Source: an uncultured Clostridia bacterium (GTDB taxonomy: Bacteria > Bacillota > Clostridia > Christensenellales > Aristaeellaceae). From it: DNA of 9,584 nt. Positions 1 to 5,664 of the stretch are shown piece after piece (the first letter of the stretch is position 1; each line of letters starts with the position of its first letter). The stretch spans positions 1-9,584 of the forward strand of contig CAJFUU010000008.1 of assembly GCA_904420265.1 (NCBI GenBank). The letters are read 5' to 3'. Made by a program: the position numbers and the translations under genes. The notes under the pieces were generated by a model. It saw nothing but the letters and a program-made list of their open reading frames with translations. It was not told the origin of the DNA and did no database searches.

Positions 1-78
1 AAAGCAGGTGCGCAAAAGGCTCTGCTCCCAGCGGGCCATGGCTCCCTCCAGCCAGCGGTCGCGTTCGCTTCGCTCCAT
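1..78 (-). CDS. N-terminus of an ECF-type RNA polymerase sigma factor (partial, runs off the left edge)
   Basis: Only the first 26 codons are in the window, beginning with MERSERDRWLEGAMARWEQS and continuing LLRTCF. The pattern of an acidic/basic start, an aromatic residue, then xxLLRTCF resembles region 2.1 of sigma-70/ECF factors, where the following residues (outside the window) would be expected to read like LYLxDxxxAEDxxQExF. The ATG is preceded by a purine-rich GGGAGGGAG at positions 82-90, a good Shine-Dalgarno with short spacing, and by a plausible promoter. It diverges from the YtvI-like permease gene. The role would be to direct RNA polymerase core to a small regulon. With so few residues the subfamily and any anti-sigma partner are unknown, and the family call is an inference from one short motif. 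Confidence 0.6.
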   Translation of the reverse strand, partial: MERSERDRWLEGAMARWEQSLLRTCF

Positions 79-98
79 TGCGCTCCCTCCCTTCATGC

Positions 99-128
99 AT
101 TAGACGGCGCGCAGCGTGTTTTTGTCCA
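99..128 (-). promoter_or_regulatory. Candidate sigma-A promoter for the sigma-factor gene
   Basis: Read on the minus strand, TGGACA (128-123) is followed after 18 bases by TCTAAT (104-99). Each hexamer has one mismatch to the TTGACA/TATAAT consensus. The predicted start lies about 14 bases before the ATG at 78, so the leader would be little more than the ribosome binding site. This is a pattern match only. Confidence 0.4.
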
Positions 129-185
129 GTTTTTGCAAGAAATTTTTCGCTGTATTGGAATCAAATTAAAGATGGGCGCGCTTGC

Positions 186-214
186 TTTACAAACCGGAGG
201 CTTTCCCGTATAAT
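186..214 (+). promoter_or_regulatory. Sigma-A promoter for the AI-2E/YtvI-like gene
   Basis: TTTACA at 186-191 and a perfect TATAAT at 209-214 are separated by 17 bases, the ideal housekeeping spacing. The transcript would start near 221 and carry a leader of about 50 bases. That leader holds the 10-bp palindrome GCGCATGCGC (243-252), flanked by partly complementary GGGGAAAGG and CCTTCCC runs, so it may fold just upstream of the AAAGGAGG ribosome binding site (261-268). Confidence 0.75.
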
Positions 215-272
215 AGGATTGGGGAAAGGGCTTTACGTCAACGCGCATGCGCCTTCCCGCAAAGGAGGAACC

Positions 273-1433
273 ATGGGTTTCTGGGAAAACGTCAAGCGGT
301 TTAACGAGCGGTGGAACGATTTGCCGCGCCGCGTCGCCATTGTGTTGTTTGTACTGGCGGCGATGTTTGTGTTTGGCGCGCTGTTTTCCTATATTGCGCC
401 GTCGGTGATCGCGATGGTGCTGGCGTGGGTGATTCACCCCGTGGCCAAACGGCTGGAAAACCTGTTTTGCAAAATCAAACTGCCCGCCAAGATAGCCAGC
501 CTCATCGCCGTGGTGGTGATGTACGGGGCGATCTCCATCGTCCTGTTCCTGATTGGCGCGCGGGTGGTGGAGGAAATGCGTTCGCTGATTGCCGCCGTGC
601 CCGGCTGGGTCAGCGAGGCCAGCGCCTGGGTGCAGCAATGGACCGACGAAGGCGGCCTGCAGATGCTGGATGTCAGCCCGGAAATTCTCTCCTTTATCAA
701 CAGCGCCATCAACGAGGGCCTGAACTGGCTGCGCAGTTTTTCGCTGGAATTGCTCGGCTCGGTGGGCAACTGGACGATTTCCACGGTGATGAACCTGCCG
801 CAAATCATACTCTTCATTGTTTTGACCATCATGGGCACGTTCTACATGGTGGCCGACCGTCAGCGCATTTTCGCCTTCTTCCGCCGTTGGCTGCCCCAGC
901 GCGCCACGGGCAAGCTGACCATGCTCAAAGACACGGTGTTTCGCGGCATCGCCGGGCAGATCAAGTCTGCGCTGATTATGATGGCGCTGATTGCCGTGGA
1001 ACTGACGGTGGGGTTCGTGATTCTGCGCGTGCCCTATTCGGTGCTGCTGGCGCTGCTTATCGGCGTGATGGATGCGTTGCCCATCATCGGCGCGGGACTG
1101 TTTTTGATTCCCATGTCGGCCATCGGCTTTATCACCGGCGACATCGGCCTGGGCGTGGGCGTGGCGGTTTTGTATATACTCACCATCGTCACCCGTCAGA
1201 TTGTCGAGCCGCGCGTGGTCAGCGTGCAACTGGGGCTGTACCCGCTGGTGACCATGGCGGCGATGTATGCGGGATTGTGCGTAATGGGTTTTGGCGGCAT
1301 GCTGTTGGGGCCGGTGATGGTGCTCATTCTCAAGGCCGCCCTCAGTTCGCCGCCCGATACCACCGTGCCCGAGGCGCGCCGGGCGCACCGCTATATCCGC
1401 AAACAGAAGCGCCCGCCCGCGGCGGGCCTTTGA
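273..1433 (+). CDS. AI-2E family transporter, YtvI-like integral membrane protein
   Basis: This is a 386-residue polytopic membrane protein of the AI-2E/PerM family. Start ATG 273 is chosen over upstream in-frame starts because AAAGGAGG lies 4 bases before it and the protein then begins MGFWENVKRFNERWNDLPRR, a normal cytoplasmic end before the first membrane helix. Hydrophobic segments lie near residues 22-50, 70-95, 170-195, 230-255, 260-290, 295-320 and 335-365. The soluble stretch at about 100-160 has the Trp-rich helix (PGWVSEASAWVQQW) typical of the family, and the conserved C-terminal half contains GVMDALPIIGAG, RQIVEPRVV and the GGMLLGPVMVLIL ending. These fit the YtvI branch, annotated in Firmicutes as a sporulation integral membrane protein. 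Other family members export autoinducer-2 or act as ion antiporters, so the substrate here is unknown. It stands alone behind its own promoter, divergent from a sigma factor. Confidence 0.9.
   Translation: MGFWENVKRFNERWNDLPRRVAIVLFVLAAMFVFGALFSYIAPSVIAMVLAWVIHPVAKRLENLFCKIKLPAKIASLIAVVVMYGAISIVLFLIGARVVEEMRSLIAAVPGWVSEASAWVQQWTDEGGLQMLDVSPEILSFINSAINEGLNWLRSFSLELLGSVGNWTISTVMNLPQIILFIVLTIMGTFYMVADRQRIFAFFRRWLPQRATGKLTMLKDTVFRGIAGQIKSALIMMALIAVELTVGFVILRVPYSVLLALLIGVMDALPIIGAGLFLIPMSAIGFITGDIGLGVGVAVLYILTIVTRQIVEPRVVSVQLGLYPLVTMAAMYAGLCVMGFGGMLLGPVMVLILKAALSSPPDTTVPEARRAHRYIRKQKRPPAAGL
1411..1427 (+). terminator. GC-rich hairpin at the end of the permease gene
   Basis: GCCCGCC and GGCGGGC form a perfect 7-bp stem with a CGC loop, overlapping the last codons of the permease gene. 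Only CTTT follows, so the U tract is poor. It may be a weak terminator or simply coding sequence rich in Pro/Ala codons. Confidence 0.3.
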
Positions 1434-1512
1434 GGTAAACGTTGGCGCGGGACAGACGATTTCGCGCCGCGGCCGCATGGTTTTCCGGCTGCGCACCGGC
1501 GCGGCGCAAACG

Positions 1513-1526
1513 CCCTGCATGCAGGG
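1513..1526. repeat. Perfect 14-bp palindrome at the murB start
   Basis: CCCTGCATGCAGGG is perfectly self-complementary and ends 3 bases before the ATG at 1530. In RNA it can form a 5-bp stem with a CATG loop that would bury the AGGGG run, the only Shine-Dalgarno candidate for that ATG. It could be a protein-binding site or a translational control element. Confidence 0.4.
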
Positions 1527-1529
1527 GAA

Positions 1530-2453
1530 ATGGGGGAAACTTTCTTGATAGACGTGCTTTTGCAGCGCTTGCATACCATTGCCACAGACGAACAGATTTT
1601 TGAAAACGAGCCCCTGGATAAGCATACCACCATGCGCGTAGGCGGGGTGGCGGACATATATTTTCTGCCGGAAAGCGCGGCCCAAATGGCGCAGGCGCTT
1701 TCCTGGGCGGGGGAGCTGGATGTTCCCGTGCTTTTGATGGGCAACGGCTCCAACCTGATTGTGCGCGACGGCGGCGTGCGGGGGTTGGTGGTCGCCCTGG
1801 GCGAGCGCTTTTCCCGCATCCGCGTGGAGGGGGAAGAGCTCATTGCGCAGGCAGGGGCGTCGCTGGCGCGCGTGGCCGTCTGCGCGCAGGAGGCGGGCCT
1901 TTCCGGGTTGGAATTTGCCGCCGGCATCCCCGGCACGCTGGGCGGCGGCGTAGCGATGAACGCGGGCGCCTATGGCGGCCAGATTTCGGACGTGTTGGTG
2001 GATGCGCAGGTTTTGGAAAACGGCGCGGAAGTTACGCTTACCCGCGCGGAAATGGAAATGGGTTATCGCACGACGCTGCCGCTCAAGCGGGGGTTGCCGG
2101 TGCTTTCGGCGCGCTTTCGCCTTGCGCGTGGCGACGCTCAGGCCATTCAGGAAAAAATGCGCTGTCTCAACGCCCAGCGGCGCGAAAAGCAGCCGCTTTC
2201 TCTTCCCAGCGCCGGTTCGGTGTTCAAGCGGCCGGCGGGCCATTTTGCCGGGGCGCTGATCGAAGCGGCGGGCCTCAAAGGGCTGTGCGTCGGCAAAGCG
2301 CAGGTGAGCGAAAAGCATGCCGGGTTCATCGTCAACCTCGGCGGCGCCACCGCCCGCGACGTGCTCGGCCTGATTGCCCAGGTGCAGGCGCGCGTACAGG
2401 CGCATGCGGGCGTATGGTTGGAAACCGAAGTGCGCATTGTGGGGGAAGACTGA
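1530..2453 (+). CDS. murB: UDP-N-acetylenolpyruvoylglucosamine reductase (MurB)
   Basis: This is a cytoplasmic FAD enzyme that reduces enolpyruvyl-UDP-GlcNAc with NADPH to UDP-MurNAc, the second committed step of peptidoglycan precursor synthesis. The 307 residues match the short (type II) MurB of Firmicutes. Motifs in order: MRVGG (35-39), the FAD-binding GNGSNLIVRDGG (71-82), GLEFAAGIPGTLGGGVAMNAGAYGG (126-150), GYR (178-180, catalytic Arg), LPSAGSVFKRP (225-235, Ser230 as proton donor), AQVSEKHAGFIVN (257-269) and LETEVRI near the end with the catalytic Glu. No key residue is missing. The start is uncertain: ATG 1530 has AGGGG only 2 bases away inside a palindrome, whereas TTG 1545 (five codons later) has GGGGGAA at 1532-1538 with about 6 bases spacing. 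The gene overlaps whiA by one base, implying coupled translation. Confidence 0.96.
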   Translation: MGETFLIDVLLQRLHTIATDEQIFENEPLDKHTTMRVGGVADIYFLPESAAQMAQALSWAGELDVPVLLMGNGSNLIVRDGGVRGLVVALGERFSRIRVEGEELIAQAGASLARVAVCAQEAGLSGLEFAAGIPGTLGGGVAMNAGAYGGQISDVLVDAQVLENGAEVTLTRAEMEMGYRTTLPLKRGLPVLSARFRLARGDAQAIQEKMRCLNAQRREKQPLSLPSAGSVFKRPAGHFAGALIEAAGLKGLCVGKAQVSEKHAGFIVNLGGATARDVLGLIAQVQARVQAHAGVWLETEVRIVGED

Positions 2454-3406
2454 TGTCCTTTGCATCCGACGCGCGGGGGGAAATGGTACGGGAAAAGACC
2501 GACCAGTTCTGCTGTGCCCGCGCCGAACTGGCCGCCGCGCTGCTGTTTGGCGGCGGCATATCTTATCGCGGCCGGGGGAAATACCTGCTGCGCGTCACGT
2601 CGCCCGACGCTTTCGTCGTGCGACACTATTTTGTGCTCTGCAAGCGTTTTTTCGGCGCAACAGGCGAGATCAGCACGCTGCGCACGGAGCAACTGCACAT
2701 GACGCGCTATCAGCTTTTGCTGCCGCAGGAAGACAGCGCGGCGATTCTGGAAGCGTGCGGCTTGCTGGATGAAGGGGCGCTCTTCGGCCTGCGGGCCGTG
2801 CCTGACGATTCCGCGATTGCCTACGCCTGCTGCCGCAAGGCTTTTTTGCGTGGCGCGTTTCTGCTTTCCGGCACAGTCAACAACCCGGAACGCGGTTATC
2901 ATCTCGAATTTGCCGCGCCAAGTGAGGAACTTGCCGAATTTGTTATTAAGCTGCTGAATTATTTTGAAATTTTTGCAAAAAAAGCGTGCAGAAAAGCAAA
3001 GTTTGTGGTATACTTAAAAGGTGGAGAGCAAATTGCCGACGCGCTGACGCTCATGGGGGCAATGAACGCAACGATGGCGATGGAGAACGTGCGCGTAAAA
3101 AAGGAAGTGCGCAACCGCATCAATCGCCAGATGAACTGTGACGAACGCAACTTGGCAAGGCAAATCGAAAACGCTCAGGCGCAGATTGCGGATATTGTGC
3201 TGATTGAGCGCGAAATCGGGCTGAAGAACCTTCCTGCCCCGCTGCAGGAGATGGCCCGGGTGCGTGCGGAGTACCCGGATGGCTCGTTGAGCGCTTTGGG
3301 AGAGTTTTGCGACCCGCCAATCGGCAAATCGGGCGTGAATTCGCGCCTGCGCCGGTTGCGGGAAATTGCCGCGCGCCTCCGCGCTGGGGAAGAGACGGAT
3401 ATCTGA
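2453..3406 (+). CDS. whiA: DNA-binding protein WhiA
   Basis: WhiA is a DNA-binding protein with a degenerate LAGLIDADG homing-endonuclease fold and a C-terminal helix-turn-helix. It controls sporulation-septation genes in Streptomyces and affects cell division and chromosome segregation in Bacillus. This copy has 317 residues, the usual size. The N-terminal domain has CRKAFLRGAFLLSGTVNNP (127-145) and YHLEF. The linker carries NRINRQMNCDERNLAR (221-236), and the HTH segment reads PPIGKSGVNSRLRRLREIA (288-306). The start is ATG 2453, preceded by GGGGGAAG inside the end of murB, and its A is the last base of the murB TGA stop (TGATG). An upstream in-frame extension would overlap murB by 168 bases and is not conserved-looking. 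rapZ and yvcK, often found between murB and whiA, are not present. A short A/T-rich stretch near 2941-3015 contrasts with its surroundings but encodes normal WhiA sequence. Confidence 0.95.
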   Translation: MSFASDARGEMVREKTDQFCCARAELAAALLFGGGISYRGRGKYLLRVTSPDAFVVRHYFVLCKRFFGATGEISTLRTEQLHMTRYQLLLPQEDSAAILEACGLLDEGALFGLRAVPDDSAIAYACCRKAFLRGAFLLSGTVNNPERGYHLEFAAPSEELAEFVIKLLNYFEIFAKKACRKAKFVVYLKGGEQIADALTLMGAMNATMAMENVRVKKEVRNRINRQMNCDERNLARQIENAQAQIADIVLIEREIGLKNLPAPLQEMARVRAEYPDGSLSALGEFCDPPIGKSGVNSRLRRLREIAARLRAGEETDI

Positions 3407-3424
3407 CGAAACGGAGGTTTGCCA

Positions 3425-3682
3425 ATGGAGATGGTTCGCCTCGAAACGCATTACGGCATGGCGGACGGCCTTACGCCGCATATCGCCGCACGCATTGCCG
3501 ATTGCGCTTCGAGATATAGCGCGCACGTATCCATCGAGAGCGAAGGGCGGGTTATCCGCATTGAATCGCTCATCAGCGTGCTGTCGATGGAATTGCGCCG
3601 CGGCCTGCCGCTGGCCGTCATCGCCGAGGGTGAGGACGCCGGCGTTGCCGCCGAGGACCTGCGCGTGTTGCTGGAAGGGTGA
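3425..3682 (+). CDS. HPr-fold protein of Crh type, lacking the active-site histidine
   Basis: This 85-residue protein is the size of HPr. The start is ATG 3425 with GGAGG at 3413-3417, 7 bases upstream; the in-frame TTG at 3419 is too close. Aligned without gaps to Bacillus HPr, GLTPHIAARIADCASRY (15-31) sits on the GIHARPA active-site region. The His15 position is Thr17 and the Arg17 position is His19, so PEP-dependent phosphotransfer as in the sugar PTS is not expected. The Ser46 position is kept as Ser48 (RIESLISVLS), the HPr-kinase target, and the C-terminal half (GLPLAVIAEGEDAGVAAEDLRVLLEG) is a normal HPr helix-strand ending. Bacillus Crh also lacks His15, keeps Ser46, acts as a co-regulator with CcpA, and is encoded next to whiA, so this is probably a Crh-like regulator. 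It is the last gene of the operon, 18 bases after whiA. Confidence 0.85.
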   Translation: MEMVRLETHYGMADGLTPHIAARIADCASRYSAHVSIESEGRVIRIESLISVLSMELRRGLPLAVIAEGEDAGVAAEDLRVLLEG

Positions 3683-3701
3683 AAGAATTTATCGGACGTC
3701 G

Positions 3702-3725
3702 AGCCCCGCCGTAAAAGGCGGGGCT
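3702..3725 (+). terminator. Strong hairpin after the murB-whiA-crh operon
   Basis: AGCCCCGCC (3702-3710) and GGCGGGGCT (3717-3725) form a perfect 9-bp stem with a GTAAAA loop, 20 bases after the stop codon. The position is right for an operon end, but only TTCAGG follows, so it lacks a U tract. It may need a factor or mainly protect the 3' end. Confidence 0.5.
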
Positions 3726-3902
3726 TCAGGATGTTGACAACGTCAATGGAGCGGCGAGAGAGTCTGTAAGACAAGGGAAATTACATGGTCGCAAGGGATC
3801 GCGGGTTGCGCGCGCAGCCGGCAAGGGAACTTCGCCGCCCGCAGAGGTTTATCGCCTGCGACCGCATCTGACAATCCCGCAGGGTTTGGCAAATGCGCCG
3901 AG

Positions 3903-3935
3903 GAAGCATAAAGTGCTTCTATTCTTTGTTTTATC
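3903..3935 (+). terminator. Weak intrinsic terminator-like hairpin
   Basis: GAAGCA, loop TAAAG, TGCTTC (3903-3919) is followed by the U-rich TATTCTTTGTTTTATC. The stem is short with three G-C pairs. It might serve as the real rho-independent end for transcripts running on from the whiA operon about 220 bases upstream. Confidence 0.3.
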
Positions 3936-4452
3936 AGGGGAATTTTGCGTTTGCAGGCTTTGCCGCCGCTCTGAAGTTCCGCTGCAAAAGGCGGGGCTCA
4001 GTTATTCCACAGGTTTGGAAGCCCTTGCTGGGACGCCTTTCTCAATCCCTTTGCCGTCCCTTGCCTGGCACTTTGCAAAGGCTCCGGCGGCAAGTTGCGC
4101 GAGGTGGATTTGGGGAGAAGGCGGCTGTGCTTTCAAAGGACGACCCGGAAGCATGCGAAAAATTTTTGGCGAAGCAATCGCCGATATCGACGGCGGCTAT
4201 GCGGGCCGGCGCTATAATGCGCGGCGTTTCTATTATCAAACCTTTGCTGAAAACGGCCGCTCCGAACCGTGCGAGGCGGCGCTTATGCCGTCAGGCCCCA
4301 GGCGATTTCTGCGCTTTGATGGAACGCACCCTAAATTCGAGCACTTCGCCGGGGACGGGCCAACCGGCTGCTTCCCATGGTTTCGAGATTTTCTCGTCGT
4401 TGCAGACGGGAGAAAGCGCCATTCCGCATCGCAAGCCAATATTGACGTTATG

Positions 4453-4473
4453 ACGGGTTTGCCAAAAACCCGT
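4453..4473. repeat. Perfect inverted repeat with 8-bp arms
   Basis: ACGGGTTT, a GCCAA spacer, then AAACCCGT. No U tract follows on either strand, so it is not an obvious terminator. It lies in the middle of a gene-free stretch and could be a binding site, a structured RNA element or a remnant. Confidence 0.45.
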
Positions 4474-4836
4474 AAATCTGGCCCGGCACGCCTTCTGCCC
4501 CTTCAAATTGGAGCGTTCCTTCATACAAACACAAATGGACGCTTGGAACCGGCAGACATGGATCCATGGAAGCGCCGGGGCAAACCTTGCCACGCCTGCC
4601 AAAGACCAGCCCGGGGCGCGGATGGCGTCCGGCTGTCGGCGGGAATGGATTGGCCGCGCCAGAGGAGTGCGCCGTCCGGCTCAGCTTCCATCCTTGCGGC
4701 ATGGAATGCGGAACGCACAGGAGGCCAGATCTTTCGAAAACGGGCGTTGCGCGGATTTTCCCGGCGCTTGGCCGTAAGACGCGAAATGCTCAGGCGTTGG
4801 GGCTATATGGAAATATTTTCACTGGTCAGGCCGCGT

Positions 4837-4992
4837 TCAATACCCGAACAGCGCGCGCCGCATGGCGGCGATGAACCATGGGTATTCCGCGCGCAGCGGT
4901 GAAACGCTTGCCAGCCGGGCTGCGCAATCCGGGCACAGGCAAAGCAGGGCTTCGCCCTCGGCGAACCGTTTCTGACAGAATGCGCAAGTCAT
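4837..4992 (-). CDS. Small Gin-like zinc-finger protein (putative inhibitor of sigma factor G)
   Basis: This 51-residue protein begins MTCAFCQKRFAEGEALLCLC. It has two CxxC pairs (Cys3/Cys6 and Cys20/Cys23, plus Cys18), then CAARLASVSPLRAEYPWF and a basic amphipathic tail IAAMRRALFGY. The order CxxC, about 14 residues, CPDC, about 13 residues, Y-x-(W/F)-F/Y and a basic helix closely follows the Gin/CsfB family. From memory, the Bacillus protein has CVIC, then CLDC, then DYAFYVKKLKKI. Gin binds zinc and holds sigma-G inactive in the forespore until engulfment. The start at 4992 is fixed by GAGGTG at 5003-4998, five bases upstream; a longer in-frame frame (to 5154) exists but lacks such a site. 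It stands alone in a gene-poor region with a palindrome just upstream. Another CxxC small protein or a degenerate rubredoxin-like finger remains possible. Confidence 0.6.
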   Translation of the reverse strand: MTCAFCQKRFAEGEALLCLCPDCAARLASVSPLRAEYPWFIAAMRRALFGY

Positions 4993-5017
4993 GCCATCAC
5001 CTCTATCGGGATTGTTG

Positions 5018-5032
5018 ACCGTTATCAACGGT
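5018..5032. promoter_or_regulatory. 15-bp perfect dyad upstream of the Gin-like gene
   Basis: ACCGTT-ATC-AACGGT is a perfect inverted repeat with 6-bp arms, 26 bases upstream of the Gin-like start codon and next to its ribosome binding site. It is flanked on the minus strand by GAATA (5038-5034) and GGTCAACAAT (5020-5011), faintly like sigma-F/G promoter elements but only 13 bases apart. An operator is as likely as a promoter. Confidence 0.35.
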
Positions 5033-5272
5033 TTATTCGCGCCGGGACAGATTCGTGCGTGACCACCCAAAAGATTCCAACCCTTGCACAACGGGCGACA
5101 GGCAGTCGCCTGCAAAGGAGCGGGCAACGGCGCCATGTGGATACGCTTTGCCAAACCGCTCGCGCGGGGATTTCACGCCAGATGATGAGGAAAACCATTC
5201 CGAGGCAGATGCGCGCTTACAGAACGGCTTGCAAAACGTGGAACGGCTATAGCCTTCAGCCGCGACGTCGGA

Positions 5273-5422
5273 GGCGGCCCGCATACCGCTAGAAAATCGC
5301 AGGAAAAGCAAGCACCCGTGCGGAGGGCAATCTGTATGGGCACGCTGGGGATGCGCAAATGCGGCGTACCCTCCAAGGGAGATTTTCACTATCTGGCGGG
5401 ATGGAAACGCTTCGTTGGGCGA
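5273..5422 (+). repeat. Direct repeat, copy 1
   Basis: This 150-bp copy aligns without gaps to 5515-5664 with about 11 mismatches, 7 of them in the first 26 bases. From 5299 to 5422 only 4 of 124 bases differ. A diverged tail continues the homology at 5441-5475 against 5699-5733. Inside is a GGAGGG-ATG micro-ORF at 5336-5425 (29 codons, MGTLGMRKCGVPSKGDFHYL then AGWKRFVGR), closed by TAG. It also holds the small palindrome GCACCCGTGC. Confidence 0.85.
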
Positions 5423-5514
5423 TAGACTGCTAAAGAATATCGGCAGAAGCGCTTGAGAAACCGTTTCCGGCGGCAAGAGTATATAAAGAGTGTTCCCATA
5501 TTTTCCTCGCCCAA

Positions 5515-5664
5515 GGCGGCCCGCCAGCCGTCGGAAAACCGCAGGAAAAGCAAGCACCCGTGCGGAGGGCAATCTGTATGGGCACGCTGGGGATGCGTAA
5601 ATGCGGCGTACCCTCCAAGGGAGGTTTTCACTATCTGGCGGCGTGGAAACGCTTCGTTGGGCGA
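5515..5664 (+). repeat. Direct repeat, copy 2
   Basis: This is the second copy, 242 bp after the first. Its micro-ORF starts at ATG 5578 with the same GGAGGG site and the first 29 codons differ at two residues (Asp to Gly, Gly to Ala). The frame then reads through into diverged sequence because the TAG of copy 1 is absent. The internal CCTCC-AAG-GGAGG dyad is perfect here and one base short in copy 1. No terminal inverted repeats or target duplications are evident. Confidence 0.85.

Larger units (their letters stand above)
3726..4836. other. Gene-free stretch (about 1.1 kb)
   Basis: No reading frame here has a ribosome binding site plus recognisable protein sequence. A 338-codon plus-strand frame (3886-4902) translates to a Pro/Arg/Cys/Trp-rich string without domains, and minus-strand frames are equally unlike real proteins. 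The stretch holds a TTGAC-AAC-GTCAA inverted repeat (3734-3746), a small hairpin with a U-rich tail (3903-3935), a perfect 8-bp-arm inverted repeat (4453-4473) and a 12-bp palindrome CATGGATCCATG (4557-4568). It could be decayed genes or a repeat island. Confidence 0.5.

Noticed and set aside
93..2465. A 790-codon minus-strand open frame opposite the permease and murB genes
   Set aside because: It lies antisense to two well-supported genes, is His/Arg/Gln-rich with no recognisable domain, and exists because GC-rich coding DNA has few stops on the opposite strand.
3005..3014. Extended -10-like TGG-TATACT inside whiA
   Set aside because: No -35 at a suitable distance, and it sits in an A/T-richer coding patch. 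An internal promoter for the crh-like gene is possible but unsupported.
3425..3682. Ordinary PTS phosphocarrier HPr
   Set aside because: The catalytic histidine is replaced by threonine, so sugar-PTS phosphotransfer is not expected; the Crh-like reading fits better.
3734..3746. TTGACA downstream of the crh-like gene as a promoter
   Set aside because: There is no -10 at 16-18 bases, and the TTGACA is part of a TTGAC-AAC-GTCAA inverted repeat with no gene following.
3886..4902. A 338-codon plus-strand open frame in the gene-poor region
   Set aside because: No plausible ribosome binding site, a composition rich in Arg/Pro/Trp/Cys, no recognisable motif, and it overlaps the Gin-like gene on the other strand.
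5273..5664. CRISPR array or insertion sequence suggested by the repeated DNA
   Set aside because: Only two long copies with a 92-base spacer, no short regularly spaced repeats, no cas genes, no transposase and no terminal inverted repeats.
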